From: Gammaproteobacteria bacterium
GTDB lineage: Bacteria > Pseudomonadota > Gammaproteobacteria > GRL18
Assembly: GCA_030632625.1 (NCBI GenBank)
Contig: DAOVUK010000027.1
Coordinates: forward strand, 1-13,841
Length of the DNA: 13,841 nt
Direction: 5' to 3'
Shown here: positions 1 through 6,835 of the stretch, one piece after another
How the letters are laid out: each line of letters begins with the position of its first letter
Position numbering within the stretch: position 1 is the first letter of the stretch
Made by a program: the position numbers and the translations under genes
The notes under the pieces: generated by a model
Database searches by the model: none
Told to the model about the DNA's origin: nothing
What the model saw: the letters and a program-made list of their open reading frames with translations, nothing else

Positions 1-105
1 ATCAAACCCTCCTGGCCGCATCACATTTCTCACTTGGTAAAAGAGCCACACCAAAAGATAAGAATAAAGCCAAAGCCTGAGTGTAGTCGAGTAATAAAGT
101 ATCAT
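1..105 (-). CDS. Possible N-terminal fragment of a membrane protein, running off the left edge
   Basis: Reading the minus strand from an ATG at 103-105, 35 codons stay open to the edge of the window. The peptide begins MILYYSTTLRLWLYSYLLVW and continues FYQVRNVMRPGGFD, so it has one clearly hydrophobic, membrane-like segment followed by a basic, Gly/Pro-rich stretch. An AGG about 10 bases upstream could serve as a weak ribosome binding site. I do not recognise the family. Thirty-five open codons can occur by chance, so this is only a candidate; the sequence to the left of the window decides it. Confidence 0.22.
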   Translation of the reverse strand, partial: MILYYSTTLRLWLYSYLLVWLFYQVRNVMRPGGFD

Positions 106-155
106 ACCAAATTACCTGAAAGGTGATTTTGAGCATGACCAAATTAGTTCAACAT

Positions 156-199
156 CCCTTAGCGGAAAATTAGCATTCTCTTATCTGTGTCGCTAAGGG
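156..199. repeat. Perfect 9-bp inverted repeat (CCCTTAGCG / CGCTAAGGG)
   Basis: The arm CCCTTAGCG at 156-164 is exactly reverse complementary to CGCTAAGGG at 191-199, with a 26-base loop between them. No T-run follows on either strand, so it does not look like an intrinsic terminator. It could be a decayed repeat end, a protein-binding palindrome or chance. Confidence 0.5.
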
Positions 200-270
200 C
201 GTAAAGCGGCAATTTCAGACATCAGAGAAAATGTGGATTACGATCAAAATTTTAATGCTGCTCAATTCTT

Positions 271-289
271 GGTCATGTAACAAATGACC
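271..289. repeat. Small inverted repeat GGTCAT / ATGACC followed by T5
   Basis: GGTCAT (271-276) pairs with ATGACC (284-289) around a 7-base loop, followed on the plus strand by CTTTTTC-like sequence. It superficially resembles a weak plus-strand terminator, but the stem is only 6 bp and no plus-strand gene precedes it. It more likely belongs to the local family of GGTCATT motifs. Confidence 0.3.
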
Positions 290-589
290 TTTTTCTGCCA
301 TTAGAGTCAAGAACAGTTTTCGGTCATATTTCCAGATACCGGCCATTCAAAAATAGGATATGAGAAAATATTTAAAATTAGAGCTAAGAGCACATACCAG
401 TAATTGATCTGACAGCAATATGCTCATTGCGGACGGTCACTATCAGGACTATGAATTAGTGCTGTCGTCCCCAAGCCGCTATTCGGTACTTTTGACGGAC
501 TCACGTTCAATATAAAAAAGCGGACATTCCAGACCTGAGAACACATAGATTTTAGAGGCTTTCAAAATGGTCATTCAGTACAATTAGCG

Positions 590-626
590 GTCATTTTAGA
601 CTGTTATTAATAATGGTTAAAATGAC
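590..626. repeat. Perfect 9-bp inverted repeat (GTCATTTTA / TAAAATGAC)
   Basis: GTCATTTTA at 590-598 is the exact reverse complement of TAAAATGAC at 618-626. The 19-base loop contains a smaller palindrome, TTATTAATAA (604-613). A second overlapping pair, TTTAGAC (596-602) with GTCTAAA just downstream (near 634-641), adds to the symmetry. It uses the same GGTCATT motif found elsewhere in this non-coding stretch. No gene abuts it on the plus strand. The AsmA-like gene ends about 170 bases to the right, so a role in ending that transcript is possible but unsupported. Confidence 0.45.
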
Positions 627-799
627 TCTTTTCGGTCTAAACAGTCATTTTCTATATCATGAATCAGAGGATCATTTGAATAAATTAATTCTCCATAAAA
701 TAGACACTTATGGCCTGAATCAGTAATATTTTGTCAAAAGGATTCCATATACAGTAATTTAAAAAATTCAAAAATAATATATCGATAATAGTATTAAAT

Positions 800-2848
800 T
801 TAATTCAGTTTTAGCTCCCCACTATAAAAAGGTTCTTTGCAGCGTGACTTTATTGGACCAGTTAATTTAGAATAAACCGATTTTACAGGGTTCACTACAC
901 CACTAACAAGAATATTGACTTTTTGTGTCGTGGGCGAACTTAAACTCCCTTTAACCTCTTCCATATAAATAGGACAACCATATTTATCAACAGTGGCCAC
1001 TTGAAAGTCTATAAACGTTTCATCCAACAGATTAAGTTTGCCTTTGATAACAAGCTGGTGTTTTCCAGTGGTAAAACTGACATCATCCATACTGGCAATG
1101 TCACTGGAAAAAGAAATATCAGAGTTCAATTCTGTTATTTTACTTTTACCCCCTTTACCCAAACTATGGATAAGTGTTGTATAGTCATTTCCCTTGCTTA
1201 AAGCAATACCTGCCGGACCCAATAGAGCAACGGCTCCAATATCTAACAAGCCAACACTTTGTGAACTTTCAAAATCATTTAAGACTTTATCAAAGTCCAT
1301 ACCATTAATAATAATATTACTGGCTTTAGCATGGACTCTGCCATTATTAATTTTAAAATCAGAGCTTTCCAGAATCCCCGATAACTTATTATTAATAGAG
1401 ATATAACCTTCTGCTTCAGCAGGTGTATTAAGTAGTTCTGTAATTGGCTTCAGGTTCAATTTGTCACTATGAACTTCAAGTGTCCAGAATGGTATTTTTT
1501 TCTGTAAAGAGAGAGTCCCTGCAGCATTTATTTTTGAATCTATTGCATTAAAGGATAGATTGGACAGGCTGATTTTTTTATCTTTTCCCAGTACTTCTAC
1601 TTTAAGATTGCTGATCCCAAGTTCTTTATTTTCAACAATACTATTAATCGATAAATTTATTCGAGAATTATGGGAAAATTTTGTTAAAAAACTGTATGAC
1701 AGCGGATCAATTAATTGTTTATTGTTTAGAATCGGTAAATTATTAATTTGCAGATCAGATTTATTCAAGTGATATTTGTCCTTTGAATGAAGGCTGACAT
1801 CAATTAAATCGCTATTAAAAACAAGTGATTTAATCAGTAAATTGTTCAAAGAAAATTGACTTTTCTCAAACACAATCAGTTCCTCCATTACCAGGTGTGA
1901 CTTTTTCATGGCAAGCTGAAATTCTTTTTCGGATAATAGAAACTTGGATAAATCAAAATCAATTTCGGTAATTTTTATTGCTTGTGGTTGACTCCACAAG
2001 GGTTCAACTGCTCCCTTAGGGATACGGTAATCAATAGAGATTCTCAATTTTCCTTTACCATTAAAATCCAGTTTTTTAACCTCTTTCCCTTTATTCTGTT
2101 GAATTAAATGAAACACTAATTGTTCAGCAATAATATTACCTTTTTGGCCATTAAAGGAAAGAGAGAAATCAGTAATCTGATATTGATTAAGTAATGCTTT
2201 TTTAGCTAAAATCTTTCCTGAATAGACATAATCGCCAAACACTCGGGGATCATCAAGAACCAGTTCGTAATGATCAATAATTTGCAAAAGAGAAAGAGTT
2301 GTTTTAAATGATTCCACCTTAAGAGTGATGGAATTAGATTTATCCAGAAATTGAAACTGTCCGATTGATAACTGGATATTTTTTATTGATAAATGTTCCA
2401 AAAAAAACTGTTCAACCAACACGGCACTATTTGTTTCTTCACTTTTGCTTGGATCTTGCTTAGATAGAGGTAAAAATTCATACCGCCCTTTTTTGTCTCT
2501 TCTTAAATCTAATTTTTTAATACTAACTTCCAGATAGGTGATCTCAGGCTTATTCTTATAGAGTGAAGCTAAGCTCGTGCCCAAAACTATAGCATCAACA
2601 TGAGCAATAACCTTTTTATTATGGGATAGCTTAATATCATTAGCTTTAATTTTTACACCTGAAAAAAAACTGAAGTAAAGGTCACCATTAATTTCAAGAT
2701 TTAGACCAGTTTCATCTTTGACATATTGTGAAATTTCACTTTTATACTGATTAATATCAACTAGAGTCATTACAAAAATAGAACACAATAAAAATAAAAC
2801 AGAAAAAAGGACAGTAAATTTAAACAGATTTTTAAACAATTTTTTCAT
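800..2848 (-). CDS. AsmA family protein
   Basis: A 682-residue protein of the AsmA superfamily: large inner-membrane-anchored periplasmic proteins linked to outer-membrane biogenesis and, for the bigger relatives (TamB, YhdP, YdbH), lipid transfer between membranes. It has one N-terminal membrane segment (about residues 8-30). The hallmark AsmA N-terminus follows directly: an Asp-Ile-Asn-Gln-Tyr stretch, then a KDETGLNLEINGDL block and a KANDIKLSH block. The rest is long, beta-rich and low in recognisable motifs, with a second AsmA-like block near residues 430-640, which suits a family member somewhat longer than E. coli AsmA. The ATG at 2848 has only a weak ribosome binding site, but the membrane anchor begins at once, which supports it. 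It lies 95 bp after the DUF3313 gene, beyond a terminator hairpin, so it may be expressed by read-through or separately. The family call is firm; the transported substrate is unknown. Confidence 0.88.
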   Translation of the reverse strand: MKKLFKNLFKFTVLFSVLFLLCSIFVMTLVDINQYKSEISQYVKDETGLNLEINGDLYFSFFSGVKIKANDIKLSHNKKVIAHVDAIVLGTSLASLYKNKPEITYLEVSIKKLDLRRDKKGRYEFLPLSKQDPSKSEETNSAVLVEQFFLEHLSIKNIQLSIGQFQFLDKSNSITLKVESFKTTLSLLQIIDHYELVLDDPRVFGDYVYSGKILAKKALLNQYQITDFSLSFNGQKGNIIAEQLVFHLIQQNKGKEVKKLDFNGKGKLRISIDYRIPKGAVEPLWSQPQAIKITEIDFDLSKFLLSEKEFQLAMKKSHLVMEELIVFEKSQFSLNNLLIKSLVFNSDLIDVSLHSKDKYHLNKSDLQINNLPILNNKQLIDPLSYSFLTKFSHNSRINLSINSIVENKELGISNLKVEVLGKDKKISLSNLSFNAIDSKINAAGTLSLQKKIPFWTLEVHSDKLNLKPITELLNTPAEAEGYISINNKLSGILESSDFKINNGRVHAKASNIIINGMDFDKVLNDFESSQSVGLLDIGAVALLGPAGIALSKGNDYTTLIHSLGKGGKSKITELNSDISFSSDIASMDDVSFTTGKHQLVIKGKLNLLDETFIDFQVATVDKYGCPIYMEEVKGSLSSPTTQKVNILVSGVVNPVKSVYSKLTGPIKSRCKEPFYSGELKLN

Positions 2849-2910
2849 TTCATCACTTATTGAAAGGATTTATAGAGGTAGGAAAGATATATAGATAAAT
2901 AAACAGGAAA

Positions 2911-2936
2911 TGCTGGGTAAAAAGACTTACCCAGCA
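2911..2936 (-). terminator. Intrinsic terminator after the DUF3313 lipoprotein gene
   Basis: TGCTGGGTAA (2911-2920) and TTACCCAGCA (2927-2936) form a perfect 10-bp stem with a 6-base loop, 7 bases past the DUF3313 stop codon. Read on the minus strand, a T-rich tail (TTTCCTGTTTATTTAT) follows, whereas the plus-strand side is not T-rich. This marks the end of the glycine-zipper / patatin / FadL / DUF3313 transcript. The T-run is imperfect, so some read-through into the AsmA gene is plausible. Confidence 0.75.
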
Positions 2937-2943
2937 ATGAGTA

Positions 2944-3609
2944 TTAGTTATTAACTTTTGCTTTCAAATTTGATAAAACATCAGTGGCACTTTGAGCCCA
3001 ACGTTCCAGAATGGGGACAATATCTGCTAATAAAATGCCTGAGTCTTTGTTCTGTTTATTCTCACCAGATTTCAGGTCAACACTTTGACCTAATAGTTGA
3101 CCATCAACAGAATCAAGCAACCTGAGTTCACTCATCACTCTGACACGTTGTTGTTCAGCGCCTGAAGCTCTTTTAGCTCCAGTGAACGCTGCTGCAATAG
3201 GAATATATTGATAACCTTTCATGTCATCATAACTGGTAAAGACACTGGTAATTGCTGCCTGCAGACGAATGGTACCAGAACCAGCATTATCAACAACATC
3301 AAATTTTGTTGATAATTTCTGTTTTAACACTTCCTCATATTTATCAGCAATTGCAACAAGAATTTTGGCGTCAGTCTGCTGCTCACCATCGGGTGTAATA
3401 ACAAGCACTTTATCAACCATAATACTATTATACTGCTGCCAGTTAATATCTGGAACAAGGTAGCCTAATCTGTCTGGATCATCCTGAGTAGGCTTCATGA
3501 TAGAATAATCACTTAAAAACCCAGAATACTTATCATCTGATATTTTATTGGTTGCACATCCTGTTAAAAATGCACCTGAAACAAACAAACCTATTATTAA
3601 TTTTTTCAT
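2944..3609 (-). CDS. DUF3313 family lipoprotein
   Basis: A 221-residue predicted outer-membrane lipoprotein. The signal peptide MKKLIIGLFVSGAFLTGC ends in a lipobox (L-T-G-C) with Cys18 as the acylated residue. The mature part resembles DUF3313: an early SGFLSDYS / LGYLVPDINW block, then a region with alternating strands, and the segment VRVMSELRLLDSVDGQLLGQ followed by a C-terminal amphipathic helix. No catalytic motif is visible and the family's role is unknown. The frame extends 11 codons upstream, into the 3' end of the FadL gene. I chose the internal ATG (3607-3609) because AGGA lies 5 bases before it (minus-strand reading TGAGGA) and because it gives a clean lipoprotein signal. It starts 20 bp after the FadL stop and is the last gene before the terminator at 2911-2936, so it is very likely co-transcribed with the FadL and patatin genes. 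Confidence 0.85.
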   Translation of the reverse strand: MKKLIIGLFVSGAFLTGCATNKISDDKYSGFLSDYSIMKPTQDDPDRLGYLVPDINWQQYNSIMVDKVLVITPDGEQQTDAKILVAIADKYEEVLKQKLSTKFDVVDNAGSGTIRLQAAITSVFTSYDDMKGYQYIPIAAAFTGAKRASGAEQQRVRVMSELRLLDSVDGQLLGQSVDLKSGENKQNKDSGILLADIVPILERWAQSATDVLSNLKAKVNN

Positions 3610-3614
3610 TTTTT

Positions 3615-3620
3615 TCCTCA
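3615..3620 (-). promoter_or_regulatory. Ribosome binding site that fixes the DUF3313 start
   Basis: On the minus strand TGAGGA lies 5 bases before the ATG at 3607-3609. No comparable site precedes the more upstream ATG at 3642. This supports the shorter protein starting with the lipoprotein signal peptide. Confidence 0.7.
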
Positions 3621-3629
3621 ATATTATAT

Positions 3630-4883
3630 TTAAAACTTCCAACTGGCATTCACATTAAAAATATGAATATAGTTTTTTTCAAATTCACCGTTTAATGTAC
3701 CTTGCCTTGCCAAACCGCTCTGATCGACTTTAGCTTTACCCGCATCCATTAACTCATAGGCCGCAGAAATAGTAATATCACTGTTATATAGATAGCTGGC
3801 ACCAAAAGCATAACGAATTTGTCTGTCCAGGGGCATATCAATGGTTCGGTCTTTGTCATCCACGGGGGAGCTATCATAGGTCACACCGGCCATTAGTTTC
3901 CATGGTTCGGATAATTGATAATGAAATCCTACACCAAGACTCCAGGTATCATCAAAATTACGATCATCTGTAAAACTGCCCAGTTGAGCAAATTTTAGAT
4001 CCGTTTTACCAAATTCTGACCACTCCTGCCAACCTGCACTAGCCAGTAAGGCCCATTTTTCATCTAATTGATGAAAAATACTTAATGAAACGGCCTGTGG
4101 TAAACTCATTTCAAGGTTAATTTTTGCATCAGCAAGAATATGACCGGCAATACCAACCATTGATGAGGTATCAATAGCATCCTCAAATTCAAACTCAACC
4201 TCTGATAAATAAGTCAGTCCAACTCGTGTTGAAGGAGAGAATTCATATAATAAACCCAAATTGAAACCGTAGCCGATATCAGAGTCGTCAATCTTGATTA
4301 GGCTATCAGGAATTGCCCCTGGATTGTTCCATTCCATTTTCTGAGTCAATGAACTATAAACAATATTGACTCCACCACCAATTGATAGCTTATCATTCAC
4401 TTTGTAGCCCAAATTGACGGCCGTCATAAAGGTTAAAAACTCAGCCTCTGTCACAAAGTAACGCCCGCCCCAGTCTGAACCATAATCAAGCCCCAGACCA
4501 AGATATGAACCATTGGTAATTCCCAGCTTTAAATCAGGTGAGAGTTCATGCACATAATTCAGAGATGCAACGGGAACCCAGCCACCCGCATTACCGCCAT
4601 CGCCACCACCTGAACCTGAGCCGTTATCAATATCAAAACGTGCCTTAATGTACATTGGCTGGATACCGAGCATTAATTCATCACGCTCTAGCCGTGTCAT
4701 ACCTGCAGGGTTAAAACTAGCGGTAGAAGCACTATCAGCTGTTGCATTTCGACCAGCAGAAGCAGTGCCCATTTCAGGTGTGGCAGCTTCATATAGCCAA
4801 AGCCCAGCGGCAGTTACCATAGTACTTGAAAATAATGAGCCAGCCAGAGCACTGGCAGAGATAAATAGCTTATTTATTCTCAC
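3630..4883 (-). CDS. OmpP1/FadL family outer-membrane transport protein
   Basis: A 417-residue beta-barrel of the FadL family, which brings fatty acids, aromatics and other hydrophobic molecules across the outer membrane by lateral diffusion. Visible are a Sec signal peptide (cleavage near Ala26), the N-terminal hatch sequence with the family's Asn-Pro-Ala motif (residues 58-60, in SFNPAGMTRL), many alternating amphipathic strands and a C-terminal Phe typical of barrel proteins. Residues 88-101 form an unusual Gly/Ser-rich loop. The start codon is GTG (4881-4883). It is favoured because AAAGGA lies 7 bases upstream and the signal peptide begins exactly there. The gene is 31 bp after the patatin gene and 20 bp before the DUF3313 gene, indicating one operon. 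A lipid-derived or hydrocarbon substrate is likely given the phospholipase next door, but the actual ligand cannot be read from sequence. Confidence 0.92.
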   Translation of the reverse strand: MRINKLFISASALAGSLFSSTMVTAAGLWLYEAATPEMGTASAGRNATADSASTASFNPAGMTRLERDELMLGIQPMYIKARFDIDNGSGSGGGDGGNAGGWVPVASLNYVHELSPDLKLGITNGSYLGLGLDYGSDWGGRYFVTEAEFLTFMTAVNLGYKVNDKLSIGGGVNIVYSSLTQKMEWNNPGAIPDSLIKIDDSDIGYGFNLGLLYEFSPSTRVGLTYLSEVEFEFEDAIDTSSMVGIAGHILADAKINLEMSLPQAVSLSIFHQLDEKWALLASAGWQEWSEFGKTDLKFAQLGSFTDDRNFDDTWSLGVGFHYQLSEPWKLMAGVTYDSSPVDDKDRTIDMPLDRQIRYAFGASYLYNSDITISAAYELMDAGKAKVDQSGLARQGTLNGEFEKNYIHIFNVNASWKF

Positions 4884-4890
4884 TATTGTT

Positions 4891-4896
4891 TCCTTT
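4891..4896 (-). promoter_or_regulatory. Ribosome binding site supporting the GTG start of the FadL gene
   Basis: Minus-strand AAAGGA with a 7-base spacer precedes the GTG at 4881-4883. The next in-frame methionine lies at residue 22, inside the signal peptide, so the GTG start is needed for a complete export signal. Confidence 0.65.
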
Positions 4897-4914
4897 TATT
4901 GCGTTGCTAATAAC

Positions 4915-6264
4915 TTATTCTGTATTGAGGTCATTTAACAAACGTTGAAATTCTGGTGATTCATTTAATAAATGATGGGCCGCTTTACGCAAACCATCTA
5001 CTTGTTCTGGGGGGAGTGCAAAACTGGTAGAAACCATATTTAATAACTTATTTTTTGATTCTTCCTGTACGCCAGAAAAGTCAATCTGGATAAAATAGGG
5101 CTTCACTTCATAGTCAACTGTTTTTGATAATTCAGTCGCCCAAATCTGTAGACTTTCTTTCAACAATTGAATGCTTTCAATACTATAACGGTTAATTTGT
5201 GCGGATGATACTGCACCAATCTGTTCTGATAATAGCGGTTCATCAACCATTGTATCCATATTTTTTTCAGGTGAAATAGCTGCATTAATTAGCATAACCA
5301 CCAGATGTCTGGGAGGAGCGGATGATAATTTTTTTGCCAGTTCAGTAGCCCCACCAGTAATATTCACCGTATCATAAAGTACCCGCAAACCTAAATTATC
5401 TGCAATACCCCCGTCAACTAAATGAACATACTGAACCTTATTCTTATCAGAATAACGATCTAAGGCCACTTTCATTTCATGACTTCTAAAGTTATCGCTA
5501 TTTTTTAAGTGTACCCACGCATCAACCATTTTGACACCTTCACATCCTTCATAATTCTTAACGACAATAGGAGCAAAAACCACGGGCACTGCTGATGAGG
5601 CAGCCACGGCTCTGGCTACTTTAAATTGAGACAAATCAGAACACAGCAGGTTAAAATATTCCTGTTTAAAAATGAAGGGATGGCCACTACTCAGGTCGGT
5701 CGCATTGATCTGAATAAAAGGCATATCTTTTCTAAAATCAGAAAAAGTTGCACCATTAAAAATGTAATTATCATAATAATTAATCGCCAGCTCTGTCCGG
5801 TCAAAACCACCCATAAATCGAAACCAGTTCAGGGGATTGAAAATACCATTTACCAAGATTCCCTGAACATTCTCTTTTAAAAAAACATGTTCATAATCTT
5901 CAAATATTTTATCACCATATAAGCCATAATAAGCAGCAGTAAAACTTCCACCCGAAACTGAACTGATAATATCAACTTCTGACAGCAGACTAATATTATT
6001 TTTATTTTTGAAAATTCTGGTATCACGCAGCGTTTCTAATACACCATAAGAAAATGCCGCAGCGCGTGTTCCACCACCAGAAAAAGACATGAATATCTTT
6101 AAATCATCATTCTTTTTGATATGCTCTCGCTGAGAATAAGAGTCACTTTTATTTTCTTCCTCTATTCCAACATTATTCACTCTTGAATAACTGGCACAGC
6201 CAGAAAGAACATTCAATAACAGAGCAATAACAAAAAGATAATTCAATGTTTTTCCAGTAGTCAT
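4915..6264 (-). CDS. Patatin-like phospholipase, lipoprotein
   Basis: A 449-residue patatin-family acyl hydrolase, expected to cleave acyl chains from phospholipids with a Ser-Asp dyad. The N-terminus is a lipoprotein signal with lipobox L-S-G-C (Cys23), so the enzyme should be membrane-anchored facing the periplasm or cell surface. The oxyanion-hole motif SGGGTRA is at residues 62-68. The nucleophile Ser104 sits in SSVSGGS, where the usual first Gly of GxSxG is Ser. The catalytic Asp284 is in VDGGIADN. Between them are conserved INATDLSSG and AAASSAVPVVFAP-like blocks (near 186-194 and 220-232). The ATG directly abuts the stop codon of the glycine-zipper gene with zero spacing and no clear ribosome binding site, which suggests translational coupling. 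The FadL gene follows after 31 bp. Family assignment is firm; substrate and membrane side are inferred. Confidence 0.93.
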   Translation of the reverse strand: MTTGKTLNYLFVIALLLNVLSGCASYSRVNNVGIEEENKSDSYSQREHIKKNDDLKIFMSFSGGGTRAAAFSYGVLETLRDTRIFKNKNNISLLSEVDIISSVSGGSFTAAYYGLYGDKIFEDYEHVFLKENVQGILVNGIFNPLNWFRFMGGFDRTELAINYYDNYIFNGATFSDFRKDMPFIQINATDLSSGHPFIFKQEYFNLLCSDLSQFKVARAVAASSAVPVVFAPIVVKNYEGCEGVKMVDAWVHLKNSDNFRSHEMKVALDRYSDKNKVQYVHLVDGGIADNLGLRVLYDTVNITGGATELAKKLSSAPPRHLVVMLINAAISPEKNMDTMVDEPLLSEQIGAVSSAQINRYSIESIQLLKESLQIWATELSKTVDYEVKPYFIQIDFSGVQEESKNKLLNMVSTSFALPPEQVDGLRKAAHHLLNESPEFQRLLNDLNTE

Positions 6265-6750
6265 TTATTTTACACTATAGCCTTTGCCTTCCAGACAGGC
6301 CGAATAAGCACGGTTATACTGATTTCGGTTGTTGGCATAATTGCTGGCTTCTTTTTGTTCCCACTCTTTGGTTTTTTGATCCACTGAGCTATTTTTGGAG
6401 CTTTGCCTGACACCACCAACCAGTCCACCTGCTGCTGCTCCTCTTTTGGCAGATTTGGAGCTATCTCCCAAGATAGCACCTAAAGCAGCACCACCCAGTG
6501 CACCTTTACCAGCAGAACCTGCTGTTGAGCCTTTTTTTGCCTGAGATGGCGGTGGTGTTGATGTGGTTGGTGTCTTCATGGGATCAAATCCTGTCTGTCC
6601 TTTTGCCCAGCCATAACAGGAAAATTTATCTTTTTCCATTTGTTCATTGCTCTGACCTTTTGCCGGGAAAACCATAAGATCTGCTGAAGCGATATTGATA
6701 AAACTAATAGATGCTATGGCGACAATACTTAGAGTAGTTGATATTTTCAT
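6265..6750 (-). CDS. Exported glycine-zipper protein
   Basis: A 161-residue exported protein with a Sec signal peptide (cleavage after about residue 23, ASA-D). A glycine-zipper stretch runs from about residue 74 to 114 (GSAGKGALGGAALGAILGD, then AAAGGLVGG), which can insert as a short helical hairpin in membranes. It is framed by two conserved-looking cysteine blocks: DKFSCYGWAKGQTGFDP (Cys45) and YSACLEGKGYSV (Cys152), which may form a disulfide. This arrangement resembles the glycine-zipper / YMGG-like proteins common in Gammaproteobacteria, whose function is not defined. The ATG has AAGGAAG 4 bases upstream (6755-6761). It is the first gene of the envelope operon and abuts the patatin gene stop-to-start. 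A role as a partner or protector of the phospholipase is a guess from position only. Confidence 0.85.
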   Translation of the reverse strand: MKISTTLSIVAIASISFINIASADLMVFPAKGQSNEQMEKDKFSCYGWAKGQTGFDPMKTPTTSTPPPSQAKKGSTAGSAGKGALGGAALGAILGDSSKSAKRGAAAGGLVGGVRQSSKNSSVDQKTKEWEQKEASNYANNRNQYNRAYSACLEGKGYSVK

Positions 6751-6835
6751 TTTTCTTCCTTATTTAGTAAGTGATACTTCGGCAAACAACAATAATTTAT
6801 ATTTATGTTCACTGAGCGATGGTAATAGACATTAA

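Larger units (their letters stand above)
106..799. other. Long non-coding stretch with degenerate CGGTCATT-type motifs
   Basis: No ORF of convincing length or composition lies here on either strand. What stands out is the recurrence of a short motif, roughly CGG(A/T/C)CATT, often preceded by AG or AA. Copies or near copies appear around 320 (CGGTCATA), 340 (CGGCCATT), 520 (AGCGGACATT), 568 (TGGTCATT) and 587 (AGCGGTCATT), with a reverse-complement form (AATGACC) near 283. Two perfect 9-bp inverted repeats are listed separately. The look is of a decayed repeat region rather than a functional gene. No promoter or RNA gene could be supported. Confidence 0.5.

Noticed and set aside
1..799. CRISPR array or tRNA in the left non-coding region
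   Set aside because: The repeated motif is only about 8 bases, irregularly spaced and in both orientations, and no cloverleaf could be traced.
4648..4938. Plus-strand 96-codon ORF opposite the FadL and patatin gene boundary
   Set aside because: It is antisense to the signal peptide and hatch region of a clear FadL-family gene and shows no recognisable features.
6270..6479. Alternative-frame 69-codon ORF inside the glycine-zipper gene
   Set aside because: It overlaps the in-frame glycine-zipper sequence, has no ribosome binding site and no protein-like features.
6751..6835. Promoter upstream of the glycine-zipper gene (TTGTTG, 17 bases, TACTAA on the minus strand)
   Set aside because: Both boxes match the consensus at only 3 of 6 positions, and the predicted start would fall in the ribosome binding site.
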